DNA of 5,071 nucleotides from Planctomycetaceae bacterium UBA2972 (GTDB lineage Bacteria > Planctomycetota > Planctomycetia > Pirellulales > Pirellulaceae), in assembly GCA_002348315.1 (NCBI GenBank), contig DEAW01000109.1:5625-10695 (forward strand). The letters run 5' to 3'. The first letter of the stretch is position 1; the number at the start of each line of letters is the position of its first letter. Of the stretch, positions 1-5,071 are shown piece by piece. Under the pieces are notes generated by a model. It saw only the letters and a list, made by a program, of their open reading frames with translations. It did no database searches and was not told where the DNA came from. Position numbers and translations under genes: made by a program.

Positions 1-15
1 TTTACCCGGGCACTC

Positions 16-1443
16 TTAGCTCATGATCTCTCTGATTGGATGGCCGTAATCGCGGTCCAACCGTTTATGACCGGGCACCTCGAGTTTTCGGGGATCGATA
101 CCCATTAGCTGATTAACGGTTGCATGAACATCGGTCACATAATGAGCGTCTTCCACAGCATGGTAGCCCAACTCGTCAGTTGCCCCGTTTGTCACACCAC
201 CCTTGATTCCGGCTCCTGCCATCCACACACTAAAACCAAAGGCGTGATGATCACGACCATCCGCTCCCTGAGTCCCCGGAGTCCGTCCGAACTCAGTCGC
301 AAACACAACGATCGTTTCGTCCAGCAGGCCTCTCCGTTTCAAATCTTTTAACAATCCTGCTGTAGGCAAGTCGACCTGTTTGGCTAACTTAGAATGCCCA
401 TTTCTCAATCCGGAATGGCTATCCCAGGCCCCCGCTGCACCTGCTCCATGCATAATTTGTATAAATCGCACACCACGTTCAGACAACCGACGAGCTGCTA
501 ACAATTGCTGACCGAAGGCCTTAGTCTCCGGTTGATCCAGGCCATAAAGAGATTTGGTCTCGGCTGTCTCACGTTCCAGATCAAGTGCTTCCGGAACGGC
601 CGTCTGCATCCGATATGCCAGCTCATATGATTTCATACGCGCCTCGAGGATGGGATCGAGTGGATACTGCGCGGCTGCAAGTCGATTGAGGTCATTTGTA
701 AAATTGAGATTCTCCAGTTGAGCTGCTGAATTCAGGCCATTGGAAGGTTTGGCATACTCAAGTGGATTATTGGGGTCAATGCGCAAATTAATCGCCTCGT
801 AGGCCGGGCCGAGATAATGAGCATCCTTCTTATCAAAATAACGGGGACCAATATTGATAAACTGAGGCAGATTGTCACTTAGTGCCCCAAGCCCATAATT
901 CACCCATGCTCCAATCGTCGGTACTCGCGGGTCCAGGAAATGGCGTCCCGAGTGAAACTGAACCTGAGCACCGTGATTATTGTCACTGGTCCACATCGAC
1001 CGAATAAAGGCTATGTCATCCACACAGGATCCAACTTCCGGGAACCAATCACTAACTTCGATTCCCGACTCGCCATACTTACGAAATCCAGTCTGCATCG
1101 GAAAGATTTTCATTCTCGGATTTCCATTGGCATCGCCTTTAATGGGAATTCTGAGTTTTCGAATTTTAGCGGGATCCAATACGGATGCATAAGGCGTATC
1201 ACCTATCGACTTACCCGCATACTTATTAAGAGCGGGCTTTGGATCAAAGCTCTCCATATGACTGACGCCGCCACGCATGAATAACCAGATCACCTTTTTG
1301 GCTTTCGGGGCGAAGTGGGGTCGACCGTCCGGCGATGCATGCTGCTCGGCCGCCATAATGCCGTTCACGGCCAGTGCGCTAAAACCCAGAGCTGATTGCA
1401 GCATTGCTCGCCTGGCAAGCATTTGTTTATATGGTTTGTTCAT
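16..1443 (-). CDS. DUF1501 family exported protein (alkaline phosphatase/sulfatase superfamily), complete
   Basis: This 475-residue protein is probably a metal-dependent hydrolase-like protein of the DUF1501 family, which belongs to the alkaline phosphatase/sulfatase superfamily; substrate and activity are unknown. Seen: a twin-arginine pair (R11-R12, context LARRAML) followed by a hydrophobic stretch to about residue 31, resembling a Tat signal. The core begins near residue 50 with GGVSHMESFDPKP (58-70), an early family motif likely near the metal site. Later come WDSH (340-343) and H350, EFGRTP (384-389), and GRDHH (396-400), the expected C-terminal metal-binding segment. The end is rich in conserved positions (GATDELGYHA at 420-429, DAHYVTD at 432-438). 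Length is usual for the family and I see no truncation. The ATG overlaps the stop of the upstream cytochrome-like gene as ATGA, and no clear Shine-Dalgarno precedes it, so translation is probably coupled. Met8 is an alternative start that would keep the Tat motif. The family call is firm; enzymatic activity is inference. Confidence 0.95.
   Translation of the reverse strand: MNKPYKQMLARRAMLQSALGFSALAVNGIMAAEQHASPDGRPHFAPKAKKVIWLFMRGGVSHMESFDPKPALNKYAGKSIGDTPYASVLDPAKIRKLRIPIKGDANGNPRMKIFPMQTGFRKYGESGIEVSDWFPEVGSCVDDIAFIRSMWTSDNNHGAQVQFHSGRHFLDPRVPTIGAWVNYGLGALSDNLPQFINIGPRYFDKKDAHYLGPAYEAINLRIDPNNPLEYAKPSNGLNSAAQLENLNFTNDLNRLAAAQYPLDPILEARMKSYELAYRMQTAVPEALDLERETAETKSLYGLDQPETKAFGQQLLAARRLSERGVRFIQIMHGAGAAGAWDSHSGLRNGHSKLAKQVDLPTAGLLKDLKRRGLLDETIVVFATEFGRTPGTQGADGRDHHAFGFSVWMAGAGIKGGVTNGATDELGYHAVEDAHYVTDVHATVNQLMGIDPRKLEVPGHKRLDRDYGHPIREIMS
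1440..1443 (-). other. ATGA stop/start overlap between the cytochrome-like gene and the DUF1501 gene
   Basis: On the minus strand the four bases read ATGA: ATG starts the DUF1501 protein and TGA stops the cytochrome-like protein. The bases just upstream (GTGATGATCCG) contain no good Shine-Dalgarno match. This arrangement is the classic sign of termination-reinitiation coupling, so the two proteins are probably made in linked amounts from one message. Confidence 0.9.
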
Positions 1444-4400
1444 CGGATCATCACAAAATCATTAAGGTTGATCAAAGCAGTAACGAAATGTTCCCGGGCC
1501 GGTTGTTTTTGCAAATACTCGAGACTGACTTTCATTTCCGCTTCATTGGGCTCACGAGCTACAACTTTCAAAAACGCTGTTTGGACAAACTCCTCCGGAG
1601 TCAGCGTTTCTCCAAATGTCGCTGCAATTTGTTTCGCGGCAGTCGTTGCGAATGGACTGTTCATCATCGCCAGTGCCTGCTGAGGCACAATACTCTCACT
1701 ACGTCGATAACATGCAAAGACATCTGCATCGTCGAACATAGTCAGGAACTTGGATCGATTGTCCCGGGAGTGAAACAGATAAAGACTACGTCGTCGAACA
1801 TCTGGTGATGCCATTACCGGAGCGCCGCCGATCGTTAAATCCAGCGCCCCTCCCAGAAACAACAGGCTATCCCTAATCGCCTGGGACTCCATCCTTCGAC
1901 TGTTCATCCGCCAATAATAAAGGTTATCCTTATCTGCCCGCAGCGTATTTTCATCGGCCTCGAGATTTGAAGAACTACGTTGCCAGACATTTGACGATAC
2001 TATCAATCGATGCAAGTGCTTCATATCCCATCCAGACTCGATTAATTCAGCTGCTAAGTAATCTAATAAGTCCTGATGCATCGGCTTTGGAGCCCGTAAA
2101 CCAAAATCGGTTTCGGAGGCGACTAATCCCACACCAAAGTGACGTAACCAAATATGATTCACCGCAACTCTCGCGGTAAGCGGATGATCCCGGTGCGTCA
2201 GCCAATTAGCCAAAGCCGTTCTACGTCCAGAACTGGAGTCCGGGTACCCGTCAGGAGCAGGTAAAGCGTGCACATTGGGAGTAATTAGTAGAGAAACTAC
2301 ACTCGCCGGCAATGGCGAATAATTAGGAAATTTACCCGCGGCCTGATCTGCTTCCAGTTTCTTGATTGCATCCGCCGCTTTGCTTGCCGTTTTTGAATCT
2401 AACAATTCAAGTTTGGCTTTGGCTAAATTAACTTCCAGCAATAATCGCCGAGCTAGCTCTTCAGACCCGGAACCTTCGTTTCGGTATTTTGCATTTTCAG
2501 CTGCCACCTGTGCTTTTGCAAAACCAAGTTCAGCCCTTGCTAACCTGAGGCTTGCATCGGCCTTCTCAACTTCACTGTCCGTCACGAGCGAGGTCTTTGC
2601 GTCTCCGGCCGGACGCAGCATTACATCAGCCAACAGTCTCTTCACGTCAATCTTTAGAAACTCTGCGGTTGCATCATACGCCATTAGCTGGATGACGCCG
2701 GGGCTGCGTTTCGGCAACTCATAAGCAAAAAGAAATTGCCCGTCCAACGCGACGTTGAGCAGCGTCCCACGCACTTTTAGATTCAGAGTATATTCCTGTC
2801 CCTGGTTGATGGGCATCATAACAACACCACTCGTATAGGTCTCCATCCCCTCTATCGTATGAGCGAGATGGACCTTGCCACCGGATGCGACGCTGGAGTA
2901 AACCAACTGCGAATTCTTTCCACTTTGATCGACATCAAATCGCAAGCCTACCGACTTCCACTTTACGCCTCCGGTCGTTTTGAACCTTAGACTAACTTCG
3001 AAATCACGCGGATGCTTAACAATCGACCGCAAATACGATTGTTCCAACGACGGTTTGGTTACCGATAGTTTTCCATCTTCGTACTTCAGGTCGTTTCCGA
3101 CACGCTGCCACAACTCCGGTTTTGGCGTACTAAAATCATCAGCAAACACCACCGCTTCCTCCGCGGCGTTATCATCACGCTCATTAGCTAACTGACTGGT
3201 ATCCGCCATTTCTTTATGCAACTCAGCCAGTTGTTTTTTCATATCATCAAAGGCGGCCTGAGCGGATGTCACTTTCGCTTCTGCCGAAGCCAAGTATTCT
3301 TCCTGCACAAATTTCTGCAGGTCCGGGCGAACGGATTCCAGTGGCAGTTCGATGGAAGCAGGCGTTTGCCAGGCTGACGCTGCTAAAAACGAAGGGGCAC
3401 CGGCAGTAATTAATTCGCTTTCGTCAGGTTTACTCTCGTCACCCCGCAGATGCAGGTACGTGGCCGCCTCCAGATTGCCATCATAAACTCGAGTCAAACC
3501 GTCTTTAGTCAGATCAGATTCGCCGGGCACAGCATCCACTCGGACCTGATGTGGTTCAAAAACGGCCCGAAGCCGGTAGTAGTCAAGATGCGTGATCGGA
3601 TCATACTTGTGGTCATGGCATTTGGCACAGTTCATGGTGAGCCCCATAAACGCCTTGGAGGTATGTTCTATCGTGTTATCCAGCCAACTTGTTCGATTGA
3701 ATTTGTACCAGCTCCTAGCTAAAAAACCAGTCGCGGCCAGGGTCTGTGCGTCTCCGGGAGCAATTTCGTCACCGGCAAGCATCTCTCGGACCATTTGGTC
3801 ATACCCTTTATTCTCATTAAGAGAATTCACAATCCAATCACGCCATCGCCACAAGTGTTTTTGACTATCTCGTACTTCCGCGCCCAGTCCGTACCAATCG
3901 CTGTAACGCCAAACATCCATCCAATGCCTTCCCCAACGCTCCCCATACTGCGAGCTGGCCAAAAGCTCGTCAATAATTTTCTCAACGGGGTCGCTTGAAG
4001 CCAATTGATCGACCGTTGGAGGTAGTCCTGTCAAATCCAGATATAACCGACGTATTAAAATTGTTCGCTCGGCGGTCGCCTGAGGTTTCAAACCTTCGGC
4101 TTTGTATTTGCCTCCAAAATAGACGTCGATCGGATTACGTTGTTCTGCTGTAAATCCCTGTTGAGGTCGCTCAATCCTCTGGAATGCCCAATGGCTGGTC
4201 GCATCTGCTTCCGGTTGCTCATCTTTGGGTCCGATCGCCCCTTTTTCTATCCACTTGGTAATGGCACGAATTTCTTCAGGTTTCAACGGTTCTCCTTCGG
4301 GAGGCATCCGCAAATCCTCATCCTGACTTGTGATCCGCATCAGCAATGCACCATCCATACCGAGGATATCGCTGGCCTGCATAGCCGCAACTGTATCAAG

Positions 4401-4616
4401 TCGCAATTCGGCTTCCTGCTTTAACGTTCCATGGCAGGCAAAACACCGGGCCTTCAAAACAGACTTCACATCAGTCAAATATTCGACTTCCACAGAATCC
4501 TGACCGGCGACTTTAGCGCCGGTGAGCGTGACGAGCGGCAAAACCAACATAAAAATGGTGCGACCCATTTCACGGAATGGCTTTATATCGGTTCGCTGAC
4601 TGGACGACCGTTGCAT
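1440..4616 (-). CDS. Exported PSCyt1-DUF1549-DUF1553 cytochrome-like protein with inserted jelly-roll domain
   Basis: This 1058-residue protein is a planctomycete-type cytochrome-like protein, probably periplasmic or membrane-associated. Seen, in order: a Sec-like signal peptide (hydrophobic 20-34, likely cleavage VAG/QDS after residue 38); PSCyt1 (about 45-125) with the haem c motif CFACH (58-62) and a candidate axial Met104 in RMPP; DUF1549/PSCyt2 (about 156-360) with LDLTGLPPT (193-201), RWGRHWMDVWRYSDW (227-241) and a second CxxCH, CAKCHDHKYDP (330-340); a helical, coiled-coil-like stretch (436-480); a beta-rich jelly-roll/LamG-like region (about 490-657, opening FADDFS); a second Ala/Lys/Glu-rich helical stretch (680-757); and DUF1553/PSD1 (about 797-1050) with NHIWLRHFGVGLV (820-832) and VPQQALAMMNSPF (977-989). 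The chosen ATG lies six bases after AAAGG; Met17 (4568) would also keep the signal peptide. It heads a coupled pair with the downstream DUF1501 gene. Family knowledge supports haem binding by PSCyt1; electron transfer and a sugar-binding role for the jelly-roll are inference. Confidence 0.95.
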   Translation of the reverse strand: MQRSSSQRTDIKPFREMGRTIFMLVLPLVTLTGAKVAGQDSVEVEYLTDVKSVLKARCFACHGTLKQEAELRLDTVAAMQASDILGMDGALLMRITSQDEDLRMPPEGEPLKPEEIRAITKWIEKGAIGPKDEQPEADATSHWAFQRIERPQQGFTAEQRNPIDVYFGGKYKAEGLKPQATAERTILIRRLYLDLTGLPPTVDQLASSDPVEKIIDELLASSQYGERWGRHWMDVWRYSDWYGLGAEVRDSQKHLWRWRDWIVNSLNENKGYDQMVREMLAGDEIAPGDAQTLAATGFLARSWYKFNRTSWLDNTIEHTSKAFMGLTMNCAKCHDHKYDPITHLDYYRLRAVFEPHQVRVDAVPGESDLTKDGLTRVYDGNLEAATYLHLRGDESKPDESELITAGAPSFLAASAWQTPASIELPLESVRPDLQKFVQEEYLASAEAKVTSAQAAFDDMKKQLAELHKEMADTSQLANERDDNAAEEAVVFADDFSTPKPELWQRVGNDLKYEDGKLSVTKPSLEQSYLRSIVKHPRDFEVSLRFKTTGGVKWKSVGLRFDVDQSGKNSQLVYSSVASGGKVHLAHTIEGMETYTSGVVMMPINQGQEYTLNLKVRGTLLNVALDGQFLFAYELPKRSPGVIQLMAYDATAEFLKIDVKRLLADVMLRPAGDAKTSLVTDSEVEKADASLRLARAELGFAKAQVAAENAKYRNEGSGSEELARRLLLEVNLAKAKLELLDSKTASKAADAIKKLEADQAAGKFPNYSPLPASVVSLLITPNVHALPAPDGYPDSSSGRRTALANWLTHRDHPLTARVAVNHIWLRHFGVGLVASETDFGLRAPKPMHQDLLDYLAAELIESGWDMKHLHRLIVSSNVWQRSSSNLEADENTLRADKDNLYYWRMNSRRMESQAIRDSLLFLGGALDLTIGGAPVMASPDVRRRSLYLFHSRDNRSKFLTMFDDADVFACYRRSESIVPQQALAMMNSPFATTAAKQIAATFGETLTPEEFVQTAFLKVVAREPNEAEMKVSLEYLQKQPAREHFVTALINLNDFVMIR

Positions 4617-4623
4617 TTCATGC

Positions 4624-4628
4624 CTTTC
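4624..4628 (-). promoter_or_regulatory. Ribosome binding site deciding the start of the cytochrome-like gene
   Basis: The minus strand reads GAAAGGCATGAAATG. AAAGG is a modest Shine-Dalgarno match. It sits about six bases before the ATG at 4616, a usual spacing, but only about one base before the other ATG at 4621, which is out of frame. This favours 4616 as the start over both the ATG at 4621 and the in-frame Met17 at 4568, which has no comparable site. Confidence 0.45.
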
Positions 4629-4688
4629 GACGATTTGCCGACAGAATAATTAAGGAGATTCAATGTGGAGAGATTATGGACGAATTTT

Positions 4689-4718
4689 ATTTTAATTAAC
4701 AGGACCGGCCGGAATCAA
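4689..4718 (-). promoter_or_regulatory. Candidate sigma-70-type promoter for the cytochrome-like/DUF1501 pair
   Basis: On the minus strand TTGATT (4718-4713, four of six to TTGACA) is followed after 18 bases by TAAAAT (4694-4689, five of six to TATAAT). It would give a leader of roughly 65 bases before the start at 4616. The -10 region lies in an A/T-rich patch where chance matches are easy, and planctomycete promoters are not well fixed by these consensus boxes. An alternative -10, CATAAT at 4678-4673, lacks a good -35. Confidence 0.25.
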
Positions 4719-4730
4719 TGTTAGACCTCT

Positions 4731-4747
4731 CGCCGTTTTTTCGGGCG
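4731..4747. repeat. Short GC-rich inverted repeat with six-base A/T loop
   Basis: CGCCG (4731-4735) and CGGGCG (4742-4747) can pair around a TTTTTT loop, with one bulged G. On the minus strand the loop is AAAAAA and no run of T follows the stem, so it is not a normal intrinsic terminator for the upstream DUF1501 gene. On the plus strand there is only a weak T-rich tail and no gene to end. It may be a folding element just before the promoter, or chance. Confidence 0.25.
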
Positions 4748-4809
4748 GCTTTAGTTTACCTAAGGTTTTATTCTGTTTCCCCAGGATTTCTTGTGTGAGG
4801 CAGACTCGC

Positions 4810-4840
4810 TTGCAAAACCGCAATACAATTGTCTAATTGT
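4810..4840. repeat. Pair of small inverted repeats just downstream of the truncated DUF1501 gene
   Basis: Two perfect but short dyads lie side by side: ACAATT/AATTGT (4825-4830 and 4835-4840, four-base loop) and TTGC/GCAA (4810-4813 and 4820-4823, six-base loop). They start about 16 bases after the stop codon on the minus strand, where a 3' end structure would be expected. The first stem is A/T-only apart from one pair, and no strong T-run follows either, so a terminator role is weakly supported. Confidence 0.2.
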
Positions 4841-4855
4841 TCAATTTCCCTTTGT

Positions 4856-5071
4856 TCAAAATACGTCCCAGATGGGTTCACCATGGTCGAGTTCGAGTCG
4901 TTTACGACCATCGACATCGAGTTTGGCACTCTTCAATCCAAGCGAATACAGAACCGTTGCGTGCAGGTCAGTCACATAGTGAGCGTCACCAAGAGCGTGA
5001 TAACCAAGTTCATCTGTAGCACCGTGAACATAACCACCTTTTGTCCCACCACCGGCCATGAAAATTGTAAA
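4856..5071 (-). CDS. DUF1501 family protein, C-terminal fragment (gene continues past the window edge)
   Basis: This is the C-terminal end of a second DUF1501 protein. The reading frame stays open to the last base of the window (codons for FTIF precede the internal methionine at 5059), so the Met at 5057-5059 is not the real start and the gene continues to the right. The visible 71 residues match the end of the complete DUF1501 protein at the left: KGG, GATDELGYHA and DAHYVTD are shared, and I count about 40 identities over 67 aligned residues. This corresponds to residues about 404-474 there, so the GRDHH metal motif and catalytic core lie just outside the window. The stop is TGA at 4858-4856. 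The next gene on the same strand, the cytochrome-like gene, begins 239 bases downstream, which suggests a separate transcription unit or a loose operon. Truncation is due to the window edge, not decay. Confidence 0.88.
   Translation of the reverse strand, partial: FTIFMAGGGTKGGYVHGATDELGYHALGDAHYVTDLHATVLYSLGLKSAKLDVDGRKRLELDHGEPIWDVF

Noticed and set aside
1..15. Terminator or next gene at the left edge (contains CCCGGG)
   Set aside because: Fifteen bases are too few to judge; the palindrome alone means nothing.
940..1284. Plus-strand open frame of 114 codons
   Set aside because: It is antisense inside the DUF1501 gene, with no domain, no convincing ribosome site and no partner genes on that strand.
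1404..1808. Plus-strand open frame of 134 codons across the junction of the two main genes
   Set aside because: It is antisense to two well-supported family genes, has no recognisable domain, and its composition is that of a complement of coding sequence.
2362..2724. Plus-strand open frame of 120 codons, Ser/Ala-rich
   Set aside because: It mirrors the Ala/Glu/Lys-rich helical stretch of the cytochrome-like protein; the open frame follows from biased codon use there, not from a gene.
4705..4712. CCGGCCGG palindrome in the intergenic region
   Set aside because: It is only eight bases, with no flanking extension or second copy in the gap, so it is indistinguishable from chance or a restriction-like site.
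4731..4747. Intrinsic terminator for the upstream DUF1501 gene
   Set aside because: The stem is short and bulged, and on the transcribed strand the A-run is in the loop with no T-run after the stem.
4856..5059. Complete 67-residue small protein starting at the Met at 5059
   Set aside because: The frame stays open to the window edge and the preceding residues FTIF align with FSVW of the complete DUF1501 protein, so this is an internal methionine of a longer gene.

Overview
The window reads as a piece of a Planctomycetota (PVC-group) chromosome. The evidence is its gene content: a large exported protein with the Planctomycete-specific cytochrome-like PSCyt1 / DUF1549 / DUF1553 domains, and two DUF1501 (alkaline-phosphatase/sulfatase-superfamily) proteins. 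These families are greatly expanded in Rhodopirellula/Pirellula-like bacteria and commonly occur as adjacent pairs. Base composition looks roughly balanced, which fits a moderate-GC marine or aquatic planctomycete, but genus cannot be set from the sequence. A verrucomicrobial or lentisphaeral source is less likely but possible, because these families also occur there.

All real genes lie on the minus strand, so the order of transcription runs from the right edge to the left. (1) 5071-4856 is the C-terminal end of a DUF1501 protein whose N-terminus lies outside the window. (2) 4855-4617 is a 239-base intergenic stretch with a plausible promoter and weak inverted repeats, but no convincing intrinsic terminator for the minus strand. 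(3) 4616-1440 encodes a 1058-residue Sec-exported cytochrome-like protein with the layout PSCyt1, DUF1549, coiled coil, jelly-roll (LamG-like), coiled coil, DUF1553. (4) 1443-16 encodes a complete 475-residue DUF1501 protein with a Tat-like signal, whose start codon overlaps the previous stop codon as ATGA. Bases 1-15 hold only the start of the downstream flank.

The 4-base overlap makes the cytochrome-like protein and the complete DUF1501 protein a translationally coupled pair. Both appear to be exported by different routes, Sec for the haem-type protein and Tat for the putative metal-dependent hydrolase. They probably act together outside the cytoplasmic membrane. The biochemical role of such pairs is not established; a part in breakdown or uptake of sulfated or otherwise complex polysaccharides is often suggested and remains inference. 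The truncated DUF1501 on the right is a paralogue of the complete one (about 40 of 67 C-terminal residues identical), so the locus looks like a tandem array of such modules. I see no mobile element, CRISPR array, RNA gene or frameshift. The window is typical of its lineage rather than a clearly new system; the most interesting points are the mosaic architecture of the 1058-residue protein and the duplicated DUF1501 partner.
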